Source: Siphlonurus alternatus (Eukaryota > Arthropoda > Insecta > Ephemeroptera > Siphlonuridae). Taken from it: DNA of 64,000 nt. The notes below the pieces were generated by a model that was given only the letters and a program-made list of their open reading frames with translations, searched no databases and was not told the DNA's origin. Below, piece by piece: positions 54,387 through 64,000 of this stretch. The stretch spans positions 34,948,979-35,012,978 of the forward strand of contig OX463780.1 of the NCBI GenBank assembly GCA_949825025.1, read 5' to 3'. Both the position numbers and the translations under genes were made by a program. Positions within the stretch are counted from its first letter, which is position 1; each line of letters opens with the position of its first letter.

Positions 54387-54625
54387 GAGCCTGGGAACTA
54401 TTTTTAAAAAATTATTAAAAGTACATGCAGAGAGAGGCGTCACTTCTTAATAAAAGGAACCAATACGTACACTTCCGATAAGGACCTAAAAGGGGCGGGA
54501 GCTTAAATCTGGAACTTTGCCTAAAATTTTTGCACTATACTCCCCGAGCTCATAACAATATAAAAAAAAATCAGAGTACCATAATTTGGTGGCCTCTGCA
54601 TTTTTGCAATACAAAGTTTTAAAAA
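54387..54625. mobile_element. Degenerate family A relative
   Basis: It keeps GAGCCTGGGAACTATTTTTA near the left and AATCAGAGTACCATAA ... CTCTGCATTTTTGCAATA near the right in the family A order. The arms have diverged and both TGACGTCA sites are gone, so this is an old copy. Confidence 0.55.
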
Positions 54626-54739
54626 AATAAAAATAAATTATAAAATTTTGGAGCTGTATTCGGCTATTCGGATATTATTTTATAATGTATAGTATACAAA
54701 TTATAATTGTATAATATAGATAGTCAGTGGCGTAGCCAC

Positions 54740-54765
54740 GGGGGGGGGGGGGGGGGGGGGGGGGG
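54740..54765. repeat. G26 homopolymer
   Basis: Twenty-six consecutive G residues just inside the left terminus of the hAT-like element, followed by a C10 run after a short AT spacer. The length could be inaccurate in an assembly. Confidence 0.9.
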
Positions 54766-55108
54766 TTCGGGGTTTAACCCCCCCCCCATGAAGATCGAGT
54801 AATGACTGGATATAAGAAGAAAAAAGGAAAAATTATATAAATTTGAAAAAAAAAGTTAAACAAAAAATTGAAATTTAGGGGTATCAAGTAGTCTTTTCTT
54901 TAAAATAAACAAATTATAAGTTTGTTTCTAATTTTAACAGGAAAAAGTGCGACTCATAAATAAATGTTTTATTTCCCTTACAAACTGCATGTGCATATAA
55001 CTACTATTGTATAAATTAAAACGCTCTCACGTGTGCCGCACTTTCATTTAATTGCATGGTTGCTCCACGCGCCCGGTGCAGACAAAATTTAACAAAAATA
55101 AGAGAAGC

Positions 55109-55432
55109 AATGGAGTATTGACCTCAATTTTTTTTATTGCAGAAATGGATAGAGGGTGCAAAGTTATGCTATAACCCTGATTTTTTTCAGATTTTTTAGA
55201 GCCCGGAAACTATTTTTAAAAAATTATTGAAAGTTCTTTTTGTGACGTCACGAGATGCCGCTCTTTAAGAAAAAGATAGGACTTGACGCCGCGTGACGTC
55301 ACAAATAGGACTTTCAATAATTTTTTAAAAATACTTCCCGGGCTCTAAAAAATCGAAAAAAAATCAGGGTAGCATAACTTTTCACCCTCTATCCATTTCT
55401 GCAATAAAAAAAATTGAGGACAATACTCCATT
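55109..55432. mobile_element. Family A inverted-repeat element nested in a hAT-like element
   Basis: A 324-bp copy closely matching 27166-27480, with the same termini and two TGACGTCA sites (55243, 55294). It sits inside the hAT-like element 54725-55886, so it inserted later. Confidence 0.9.
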
Positions 55433-55894
55433 CCCTTTTTTTGTTTTTTTATTTATTTTTTACAATATCTTAATGATGTGAACTTGGATTATTAAATAAA
55501 TTTTAAAAATCAAATTCAATTAAATGACACGTACACTGGACTCTATAAAAATAATATAAAAGTGGTTACATAAATTACTTGATTTAATTAAAATTATTAC
55601 TCAAAGCTTTATTTATTATACGCACGTATTCAAAAGAAATTGAAAAATGGGGTGGAAAAAAATATTAACTGTTAAAAAAATTGCATCAGGCCATATATTT
55701 TATCCTAGCTCTAATATAATAGTATTTTTCCATTATTTTACCCTAAAAAGGGGGCGTGTTCTTAAAAAAAATCGCGCCTGCGGCGGGCTATTGGGGGGCT
55801 TCGCCCCCCAAACCCCCCAGTGAGCTGTTCTCAATATTTATCCTGAAGAACCCCCCCCCCTTGGGCAAATCCTGGCTACGCCACTGTAGATAGT

Positions 55895-56440
55895 TTGGTT
55901 CATATTAAAACTGTATGTAATTTGGACATAATAAAGATATGTTAATTCTTATCTGTTAATTTATCTCAAATTTTTCATTAATAAAATGAACATGGAGATT
56001 AATTGTGATAAAAGCTGCATGTATATATGCATGCGTATGTGGCAAACTATTAATAAAAGGTACTGTTGTGTGAAGCTATTATTGATTTCCTTTGAATAAC
56101 AAATACTTGATCAAATAAAAGAAAACATATAATGAAATACTGTGAAAGGAACAATTTAATGTTATGTAATTCATGTTGGTTATATACAAAAAAGGAACAA
56201 AATAACCCCTCACAAAAGGCTAGAATTCATAATTATTTTGTACATAAGACAATTTTGCAAATGAAGATCCATAACAGAACAATAAAATTATGTTCTTATA
56301 ATTGAAGCACAGACAAGGGCAGATTCACAAGAAGAGCAACAGGAGAGGTCTCTAAATATGTGGAAGATGTTACCTTTGCTGCCCCCAGAGCTGAGAACGC
56401 TGCATCGCTCCTTTAGCATAGAGCTAATTTTTTTACGACT

Positions 56441-56477
<37 letters not shown>

Positions 56478-58383
56478 GCAGCAAGTTATTATAAAAAAGG
56501 GGGAAATTTTTATTAGACTTGAAGTTAAAACAATTTATTAAATTTTAATTGGTTATAAAATATATTTCACTTAATTATGAATAAATTAATAATAATTAAT
56601 AATAATAATAAAGAGGAAAACAAACTGTTCACAGAGATTAATAAAATTGTGTGCATTTAACTTTTATGTTAGTCTCGGTTAGTCTTAAAAATCAGTGATT
56701 AATTGTTGCCATATGAAAAACTATGGAAAAAATTCAAAACAAAATATTCTACTTTAATCTACATTAAAGTTAAAATTGTAACATAATTTTGTAAATAATT
56801 GTATCTTAATATTCATATATAATAGTTATCTTTATTATAAGATCTAATTTTCTATTCTTTTGGAATTTTTATTTATATTATTTAACAAAAGCATAAAAAT
56901 AACATTGTAGAGAAATAGTTTTTAACATTTAATTAAATAAACACCAAAACAAAATTGTGTATTGCCAATCAACAAATACAATTTCTGTCTTATATCCCTT
57001 CATTTTGTTTCAATAAATTTTAAACATAACTTTATTTTAGTCATTTATCCAATAAATACTATATATATTGTGTTAACACAGGAAGAAAAATTATTTTGTG
57101 TGTTTACAGTTAACTCAAGCAGACGCGGATCCAGAACCAAATTTTGGGAGGGGCTGTCATAAGGCTAATGTTAAAAAAAAACAAACAAAAAAAAACATGG
57201 GTGTGGGGAAGATGCCAATATTATTTAAAATTTGGGGAGGAAGGCTGCAACCCCCACCCCCACGGATCCGTGCCTGAACTCAAAACATTGGAATCTGGCG
57301 TTCTCAGAGCAAACAAATTAAATTTGCCTTCATAAGTTTAAATTCCAAATGTGTTTAATTATTTAACAAAACCGTATTTACTTTTTATTTAAAAGGTAAG
57401 AGAGCACGAATTTATTGTGATATTAGAGAGTAATGTTCAGAATAAAAGCACAGTTAAATGCATTTGATTTTTATGCAATAAATATAGTTATGTTAGAGAG
57501 ACTTATATAAGTAGCCAGAAATTGTCTGTAAACACCTGCAACAATTTATCATGAATAATATACATATATTATTTTGTACATAACATAATTTAACAGGATA
57601 TCACTTTAAATTGGAATGTTTTTCCCCACACATAGTTTTACAATTATTAAGAGTAATTATGAATAATTAAAATCTCTATCCTTTTCCAAATTTGCTTAGT
57701 TTGGTAGCTTTTTAATTTTTTGTCACATTTAAACTTAGTTTATTTGTATTAATATGTCTATGCTTTTCATGATAAAACTTAAATGAGATTTCCCCCCCTC
57801 CCCCCCCCCCCTAGATTTTTCTGAGCCCGGAGAAAGATTTATTTAATGAATTTTCATCAATGGCCATTGCCACATTCCTTCAAGGCATTTAAGTCCCATC
57901 ATTTTAAAAAACGTGGCTGCACTTTGATTGAATATAAAAAAGAAACAATTACCTGATCAACTTTAAAAAAAAAAAAAAAACGTAGTATAGTATTTTTGGT
58001 ACCCCATGCATGTAGGCTGAACACATTAATCATTTTGCTGTAGAATTATATATTACAAAATAATATAACAGGAAAGAAAATCCATCTGCATGCCCATTTA
58101 AAATTAATGCTCGTAGTTGAGATGAGCAAACATACCACTTTCACCTAATGTTTATGTGTAACTGTACTGTACGTACGAACAATGCTTTATTTTTTTTTAA
58201 ATATTCATAAATAAACACCTATTTTCTTCTGCTACAAAAGGAAAGTAATAACACTAATAACTGACAATTAATGATTATCATGTTGTGTGTAGTGCAATAA
58301 AAAAGAAGTAATAGTTGACAATATTATATGTTTATGTAATTATAAAGTCTGACAAAAATTAATATCAGGCAAAGGAAAATCTG

Positions 58384-58414
<31 letters not shown>

Positions 58415-58627
58415 TTAAAGTTCTAATATTTATATTTAATTATAATAGAGGGCAAAAGGAACATCCAATATTGCTCAACATTTTAGAGCATTTTTTTTTC
58501 TTTTTTTTTTATTTTAACTCTGCTAGGGAGGTTAGTATTTTATTTTCTCAATTTATAATTTTTAGGACTGCACCAGTAATTATATAATTTTATGTTATTG
58601 AAACTATATAATTATTATAATATATTG
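55895..58627. other. Intergenic, homopolymer runs, no gene
   Basis: Holds poly-A runs at about 56448-56476 and 58384-58410, a C-rich run at about 57791-57812 and the small hAT-like MITE at 57120. Nothing coding recognised. The poly-A runs have no recognisable retroposon body upstream. Confidence 0.5.
57120..57276. mobile_element. Small hAT-like MITE
   Basis: The termini CAGACGCGGATCC and, inverted, CAGGCACGGATCC are flanked by AACTCAAG (57112-57119) and AACTCAAA (57277-57284), a 7-of-8 match. The 157-bp interior is purine-rich and non-coding, although a short frame crosses it. Confidence 0.8.
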
Positions 58628-58811
58628 ATGGTTCCGCGGAGAAAGCGCTGGTTTGCATTCTCTGGATTATTTTACAAAATGACGGGTTTGCCTTGGCAAA
58701 AACGTTTCTTTTCATCTTTTGTTATTGTAATTTATAACCTTACTGAAAAGGCAAACCCGTCATTTTGTAAAATCCGGAGAATGCAAACTAGCACTTTCTC
58801 TGCGGAACCAT
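58628..58811. mobile_element. Inverted-repeat MITE
   Basis: The ends ATGGTTCCGCGGAGAAAGCG and their near complement, with arms of about 65 bp containing TTTTACAAAATGACGGGTTT, flank a loop of about 50 bp. I found no clear target duplication. No coding capacity; the short plus-strand frame here is an arm artefact. Confidence 0.85.
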
Positions 58812-59694
58812 AGATATAATCATATCATAAATCTTGCAAAAATCCCTGAATTTTTCTCCAAATTTAATTTGATTATTACAATACATAATATAATATAAAG
58901 TACATTTTAAAAAGTGTATATCATTGGTTTTCTCATGTTAAGAGACGAACTGTGTATTAGCTATGTATAATTTTATTTTTAAACCAATGTGAATTTATGG
59001 ACTTCTTAATACAACTACTTGCAACAACTGTAGACCAGCTATTACTGTATATTTGATATTTTAGACAGTTATATTAGCTGTACTTAAATTTGGCTAATGG
59101 GTTAAATGTATATACACCCCTTTCTAAAATTGATAACTAATGAGAATTTGGCAAAAACAAAGTTTTATTTTAAATAATCATGTATTTAAAATATTAATTT
59201 TTATGGCCAGGATCTTTGTGCAACAAAAAGGAAATCTTTTTCTTGTTAAGAATCATCAAGAATAAGATTTTCCCTTTACAGAAGGTTTATCTGATTCATG
59301 AATTGATTGTGACAGAGCTAACAAGTATTATAAAATTCTAAGTTTTATAGCTTTTTCTAAGTATACCTCTCTAACAGTGCAAATTTTATAAGTGATAAAT
59401 ATTTTTTTTATACAGTACAATCCTTCTAAGTAGCTAGGCTAGCTTACTCCTAAAAGAAGCTGAAAGATCAGAGTTTTTGGGCCTCAGGTTAAATCTCAAT
59501 TAACTCTTACAATTTTAATTAGAATCTCAAATAAAATGTTTTTTTAAATTTTATGATATCCAAATTCACTAAACCCCTCTCACTTTCAGCAACTTTTAGA
59601 CAGAACCTTCAATCTAAGCTGCACTTGGGGAGAGAAAGAGATTTAAGTAATAATGGACATATTGACTAGGACAGACTCTATCATCTCATGCTAC
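58812..59694. other. AVL9 downstream region, probable 3' UTR
   Basis: AT-rich DNA downstream of the AVL9 stop codon. It probably includes the 3' untranslated region; AATAAA-type signals on the minus strand occur at 59164-59169 and near 59513. No other feature. Confidence 0.4.
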
Positions 59695-60281
59695 TTATCT
59701 TAGACTAGTTCTATTTTCCTTTACATGATCCTGACAACCCACTGGATTTGAGTCCACTTTATCCACAATACCGGACTCAATAATGTTTGAAACTTTGACT
59801 TCTTGGTTCTTTATTTTCTCATCTTTCTTAGTATTAGATTCTACTTCGTCAGCTTCTCTCAATATTTTACTGCTAACTTCAGTTTTGTTGGATTGTGTAG
59901 ATATTGGAAATTGTTGCCTGGAAAGATCTTTGTTTGCTGGATTCTTCTGAAGAATTACCTTACTGTCTGTACTCTTAGAAGTTACATCGTTGATTGAAGT
60001 TGTGATGCTTGCCTCTATATTTACTGAAGTTTTTAGACCAGTAGAATCACTGGTTGAACTCTTTACGGGTTCTACTACCTCATTGACTGAACTCTTCAGA
60101 GGGGCTATTTGATTGGTTGAAATTTTTGATGGAAGCCCCTGACTGGATGATGGCAGCTTATTATTTTCAGAGGTAGCCTCCTCAGGTGACTCAAAGGCAT
60201 CCATAGCATCAGGACTTGGGACGTTGGTAAGAGTAGTCCACCAGCTAGAAAATGCTCCTTTGGCCTGTGAAAATGCACCGC
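59695..60281 (-). CDS. AVL9: AVL9 terminal exon with a long low-complexity tail
   Basis: The acceptor is TTTTTATAG. The exon opens with GGAFSQAKGAFSSWW, the conserved end of AVL9, and runs 194 codons to TAA at 59695-59697. After about residue 25 it becomes rich in Ser, Thr, Lys, Asn and Glu with loosely repeated K-(T/S)-S-(V/I)-N patterns, and it looks disordered. No intron consensus interrupts it. A TTTATT (AATAAA on the minus strand) lies at 59164-59169, and an ATTAAA-type signal near 59513 is nearer; the real 3' end is unknown. Confidence 0.85.
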
Positions 60282-61882
60282 CTATAAAAAAAAGAGACTT
60301 CATTTAGTTCTCAGTAAGTTAACAATTTCATTAACAATTATACAAGAAAAAATTTATGTAAAAAGGGGGGGGGGGGAATCTCACATATTTATCTCTTATC
60401 CAAAATAATGATCTTCTTGCCTACCATGATTGCAGTGTGCAAACATGAGCTTCCTTTACCAATCTACAGCTAGACACAGCTAGTGACAATAGATATAGAG
60501 TGCGTTCGAGGTGACTGTCCAACCCAGTCCGGACCGGTCCGGACTGTCTAAAATCGTTTTTTTACAGTCGGACTGCTGTCCATTTCCCCTCCTTACCTCC
60601 CCTCTCATGACGTCACTTCCGCAGTCCGGCCGGTGTTGAGCGGTCCGGCTAAAAAGTCGGACGAGTCCCTCTATAGTCGGACGAGTCCCTCTATAGTCGG
60701 ACTGTAGAACTAAACTGAACAACGAAATGCGTCGCAACACTCGAAATGCGCAATGTTTTGGTAATTTTGGCGCAATCCTTGGGCGGGATGGGATACATGC
60801 ACCTTTTCTCTATTAATTGCAGTGATCTACAGCAGCAGGCTCCATTTTTACTGTACCAAAAAGTACTGTACGCCCCCTTTCACGCGCCCGACAGCTGATA
60901 GCAGTCGATCCGTCGGACTGCGCGTTTTTTCTTCAAAACCAGACAGTGACGTAAATATGACATTTCAGACCACGTGACCAAAATATGCCGCCATTTTCAC
61001 AGACCAGTCCGGACAGGGTTGGACAGTCACCTCGAACGTACTCATAATTTACAATTATATTATGCTAATACATTTTAAAATACGCACTCAGCTCTGGAAG
61101 GAGGGGTAGGGGGCAATTATTCTGCAATGTTAGAGGAAAGAGATTTTGGGATATTCTTTACTCCCCTTCGCCTGGATTTGCCATTTCATTTAGCTGGTAC
61201 ACTAGGAGCCAAGCTAGATGTCACTTCTAATGAATGCCGCGAGCCATTGAAAAACGTGTGACGTTGCTATTTCAGTGTTGCAGGCACGTCTGGAGCTGAA
61301 CAAGAGCTGCATACACTATTTGGCAACGTTACTTGATTTTATGCTATTTTATTGGCTAGCGGCACTCATGTTCGATAGGAAATTTAGCTTGGCCTTGTAC
61401 TAATACTTTTTTCTAACTCTAAATCATTTGTAATTACATACATACGTAACATGACGACATATCCCTTTGCGAGGTAAGCCAGCAGCATTATTACCTCGGT
61501 CGTCTACAAATTGCCCTCCAAAGCACTCGATTCTTGCATACTCCACTCGATTCAGAAATACTCATAATACATTTGTAATTTTTATATATACGTAATCATA
61601 ATATAATATTTTTACATAATTAATCATAATTATTTAGGTGCTCCGCAAAATCAACGGAACTAGATTTGTTGCCTGACAACATGAAGAGAGAAGAGAAAGA
61701 ATATATCTTGTCTCTATCGTCTCACTAGCAATAAAAATGGTTTAAAGGCTTGAACATGGGCATAAGAAAAGAAGAAGACATAATTAAACCATACAATTAA
61801 TGGGTCAGTAATCAGTATTATCACACAACATAAAAAATATATACATACATGTATATTCAATGCTTTCATAAAAAATATATAA

Positions 61883-61951
<69 letters not shown>

Positions 61952-63307
61952 ATTATAATGTATATAGAAACAAAGTAATAAGAACATACCAACTGCTCTG
62001 CCAGTGTGTGCTACAGCCCGTCCTGTGGATGCCATGGCCTGGTTCAGCTTGCGACCCCCCTCTGTGTTTTGCATCGTGCTGCAACATTAGGCAACATTCA
62101 ACCTGGGACTCTCACATATAATCAAAGCCAGTTTCTTCCTTCATCAGGCACAGATTCAAAACCCATTTTTGCCTACCCTCACTCCATTTAATCCATTTAA
62201 TTTGATTTGTACCTGCCCTCCATGAAATATGTTCAACTCATATCAAGCTTCAACGACCATGTGCCCATGGCTATGATTATGTGCTATGGTTTCAGAAAAC
62301 TGTCGTCATCTAAAACTTTTAGTCAACTTTATGATCATGGGACACAGCCGTCTTTGAGATAATGTAACATCATCGCTCTTCTGTTTTACTATTCTACTCA
62401 CTGTGAAAGCCTGAGCTTCATATCTGCAACGGAAAGTTGCCCTGCACAGGGATGTCCTGGCGGAACCTCTAAAATTGCTTCATGTGGACCACTAGCCCAC
62501 ATCTTGAAGTTGTGCGTAGCTCGCCAGGCAGACACATAGCTGGAGTTGAAGTGTTCTAATTCTCGACTGCCCTCTGAAAGCATGAAAGCAATGACATATT
62601 GCTTAGTTATGAATATATTATTTCCTGTTGTATGTAATATGTAACCAAAATGCTAGTACAGGAAATGTAATCAATGAATTATGTACATATATATGCTTAA
62701 ATTTTGGACACTAGCAGCAAAATTGGTACAAATTCAGGCAAAATTATTAATTATTAGTGTTGAAATATTCTTACAAGGAAAAGAAAACCATTGTAAGGCT
62801 TGTTGGTTTATTCCTATCTCTTTCCTCAAATTAATATATAATTATTAGTGTTGTAATTATGAAAAAAATTTAAGATTATGAAAAAATATACTTTTTTATT
62901 ATTTTCAATGCACAGTTCACACAATCTGCCTAATAAAGGAGAATTTGTTTTTTCAAGCTTACTTCATTTCAATATTTAAACAAATATGAAATGTAATCTA
63001 GCAACAATCATTTTTACTGTACAATACTAAGTATATAAGTAAACTGATAATGCTCAACATTTCTTTGCTAGGGCTTGACTAACTCACCTTCAAGCAGAGC
63101 AGACCGCATGAGGCACAGAAGGTAGACTCTAAACTGTGCCCTGATCCACTCGTCCCCGCCCTCCCAGCCAACACCGTCTAGGAAAACATCGTGGCGCTCC
63201 TCAGCAACATGGCGTACAATATAGTCTGCAAACCTCAGGTCCTCTGTGGTGAGGTGCAGCTGACGACGTAACTCAGGGTCTGCTGCCTCAACTCGAGTAT
63301 CCTCAAT
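59695..63307 (-). CDS. AVL9: AVL9 homologue, 3' part (four exons, incomplete at the 5' end)
   Basis: The four exons, in transcript order, are 63307-63088, 62573-62402, 62078-61990 and 60281-59695. They join in frame into 355 codons plus TAA. The protein matches what I know of animal AVL9: LTTEDLRFADYIVRHV, DVFLDGVGWEGGDEWIRAQF, SVADMKLRLSH, then a TGRAVG / GGAFS.AK.A.SSW stretch. AVL9 proteins are DENN-related and act in the late secretory pathway (yeast Avl9) and in epithelial polarity and migration (human). Exon phases agree at every junction (1/2, 2/1, 1/2), donors are GTGAGT, GTGAGT and GTATGT, and all acceptors end in AG. The N-terminal DENN-like part and the start codon are not in the window. 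The last exon adds a Ser/Thr/Lys/Glu-rich tail of about 170 residues that I cannot align to vertebrate AVL9. Identification is from recalled family sequence, without a search. Confidence 0.93.
60498..61043. mobile_element. Inverted-repeat element in an AVL9 intron
   Basis: The termini GAGTGCGTTCGAGGTGACTG and, on the other side, GAGTACGTTCGAGGTGACTG form an inverted repeat that continues through TCCAACCC and GTCCGGAC. The interior is GC-rich, holds one TGACGTCA (60608-60615) and a 20-bp direct duplication (60656-60675 and 60676-60695). ATA flanks both ends, too short to assign a superfamily. No coding capacity. Confidence 0.75.
61889..61948. repeat. (TA)n microsatellite
   Basis: About 60 bp of uninterrupted TA in an AVL9 intron. 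It generates meaningless Tyr-Ile reading frames on both strands. Confidence 0.97.
61990..62078 (-). CDS. AVL9: AVL9 short exon (TGRAVAHTGRAVG)
   Basis: An 89-nt exon with acceptor GTTGCAG and donor G|GTATGT. It starts with one base completing the His codon and encodes TMQNTEGGRKLNQAMASTG followed by a repeated TGRAV. This matches the position and pattern of the NSERGKK ... TGKAVG segment of the family. Confidence 0.87.
62402..62573 (-). CDS. AVL9: AVL9 exon (AWRATHNFKMW ... SVADMKLRLSH)
   Basis: The acceptor is CTTTCAG and the donor CA|GTGAGT; the length is 172 nt. Two bases complete a Glu codon from the previous exon and the exon ends two bases into a His codon. The motifs AWRATHNFKMW, HPCAGQ and SVADMKLRLSH correspond to AWKNTHNYRVW, HPFQGQ and SVSDMKLRFSH in vertebrate AVL9 as I recall it. 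Confidence 0.9.
63088..63307 (-). CDS. AVL9: AVL9 exon with the conserved C-terminal core
   Basis: The acceptor reads TTATTTACAG and the exon opens in frame with I-E-D. The donor is GAAG|GTGAGT. It encodes the most conserved visible block, LRFADYIVRHV followed by DVFLDGVGWEGGDEWIRAQF, which is what identifies the gene. The exon is 220 nt and ends in phase 1. The ATG further upstream at 63346 lies before the acceptor and is not a start codon. Confidence 0.93.
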
Positions 63308-63510
63308 CTGTAAATAATAGATCTGAAAATTTGTAGTGATTTTCATTCCCTAGTGTTTTTTGACTAGGAATTGATTAAGTATATAAATGGTGCTGTAGCA
63401 ATTATGGACTAACTCTGTTTGCCATGAATGTCCAATCTAACTTAAACGATTTAACTCGGAATGTGCCACTTTGTGTCCAAAATAACTACAGTGTTGCCAA
63501 TTACTTATTT

Positions 63511-63546
<36 letters not shown>

Positions 63547-63686
63547 TTTTTTTTATTTTTTTTTTTTTTTTTGCTCACTGTGTGCAAAATTAGGCTACAT
63601 AGTTGTAAACACACCTATATTAAATTGAGTTCATTTGTGCATATTTAAGAAAGTTCATCTGTCAAATTGACGCAGAACCATCAATG

Positions 63687-63822
63687 TATGAGAGCATGGA
63701 GATCAAACACCAATCAAACAGATATACGAGCCTTTGCAGGTAATGGTTGGTTTCTCATCTCATTTCAATACAACCTGTAGTGAATATGGGGTTTATCATT
63801 GTTTGATCTCTGGGCTCTCATA
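63687..63822. mobile_element. Short MITE in the 5'-most visible AVL9 intron
   Basis: Ends TATGAGAGCATGGAGATCAA and, inverted, TATGAGAGCCCAGAGATCAA form an imperfect 22-bp terminal repeat around a loop of about 90 bp. TA at both ends would fit a TA target duplication (Tc1/mariner type). No coding capacity. Confidence 0.6.
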
Positions 63823-63924
63823 AAATGTAAAATATATAACATTCAAGGTGCACTTACTATACAATCTAATAATATTCAATGTGAAATGCATCAAGCACTG
63901 AACTTAATTTTTATCCATTTTTAA

Positions 63925-64000
63925 TTAAGGTAGAGATAATACGGAACAGCTGGCCCAATGCTAAAAAAAATCCCATTAATAAGAATTATGAAAAAAATTT
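63925..64000. mobile_element. Left end of a degenerate TTAA MITE (family B), cut by the window edge
   Basis: The sequence from TTAAGGTAGAGATAATACG through CCAATGCTAAAAAAAATCCC to ATGAAAAAAATTT follows the left end of the family B MITE seen at 6874 and 53342, with scattered differences. The remainder lies outside the window. Confidence 0.7.

Larger units (their letters stand above)
54725..55886. mobile_element. hAT-like non-autonomous element carrying a nested family A copy
   Basis: The ends CAGTGGCGTAGCCA and TGGCTACGCCACTG are flanked by an exact 8-bp duplication, TAGATAGT (54717-54724 and 55887-55894). CAGTGGCGTAGCCA-type ends are common in invertebrate hAT elements. The left end has 26 consecutive G residues; the right has the TCGCGCCTGCGGCGGGCT block shared with 34891-36164. 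The family A element 55109-55432 is nested inside. No transposase frame. Confidence 0.92.
60282..61989 (-). other. AVL9 intron with an inverted-repeat element and a TA microsatellite
   Basis: The largest visible AVL9 intron, 1708 bp. It holds a G run (about 60365-60375), a 546-bp element (60498-61043) and a TA microsatellite (61889-61948). I see no exon in it. The other two complete introns (62574-63087 and 62079-62401) are 514 and 323 bp and carry nothing recognisable. Confidence 0.8.
63308..64000 (-). other. Partial AVL9 intron, no upstream exon seen
   Basis: No segment on the minus strand resembles the AVL9 sequence expected before the ADPELRRQL block, so the intron probably runs past the window edge. 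It contains TTA/T-rich low complexity (about 63510-63572), the MITE at 63687-63822 and a truncated TTAA element at the end. Confidence 0.6.

Noticed and set aside
56448..56476. Poly-A tail of a retroposon (also 58384-58410)
   Set aside because: No LINE, SINE or processed-gene body and no target duplication could be recognised upstream, so it is probably simple homopolymer.
63308..63346. Upstream ATG in the AVL9 exon frame (63346)
   Set aside because: It lies in the intron before the TTATTTACAG acceptor, and the AVL9 family has much more protein upstream of this point.

Overview
This is an AT-rich eukaryotic nuclear window, almost certainly from an invertebrate animal. It is nearly all intergenic and repetitive DNA. 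The only gene I can support is the 3' part of a metazoan AVL9 homologue on the minus strand at 59695-63307, in four exons with canonical GT-AG introns. Expressed-looking protein sequence is otherwise absent. The gene is animal-like and the rest is dominated by small inverted-repeat transposons. A non-bilaterian such as a sponge is my best guess for the source, but the sequence alone does not settle it.

Layout. 1-247: the right part of a TGACGTCA-carrying inverted-repeat element (family A). 248-24493: about 24 kb without a gene, an AT-rich background broken by many GC-rich islands of roughly 100-400 bp, plus one TTAA-flanked MITE (6874-7228), one Mutator-like foldback element (8956-11659) and a half MITE (about 15920). 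24494-26467: a palindrome of almost 2 kb with a tRNA-like sequence in each arm. 26468-31280: a second family A element, a 427-bp TTAA MITE, a TA microsatellite and a 1.9-kb TA-flanked element with GTCGGTAAA arrays. 33399-36164: a foldback element immediately abutted by a hAT-like element with a perfect 8-bp target duplication. 40083-45039: two copies of a TAA-flanked MITE, a short hairpin MITE and a further TTAA element. 46801-49516: a second, nearly identical copy of the Mutator-like foldback, with a perfect 9-bp target duplication. 49517-58811: small hairpin MITEs, a nested pair of TTAA MITEs, a second hAT-like element with a family A copy inside it and a third, tiny hAT-like element. 59695-64000: the AVL9 gene, with inverted-repeat elements in its introns, ending in a truncated TTAA MITE.

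The genes do not form a functional cluster. The most informative content is transposon architecture: several families with readable boundaries and target duplications, clear nesting, and a marked excess of the palindrome TGACGTCA (28 sites counted by eye). That octamer occurs inside at least five unrelated element types and also outside them. The Mutator-like pair carries 15-bp tandem arrays as termini and a decayed cysteine-rich (CXC-like) coding remnant in its centre.
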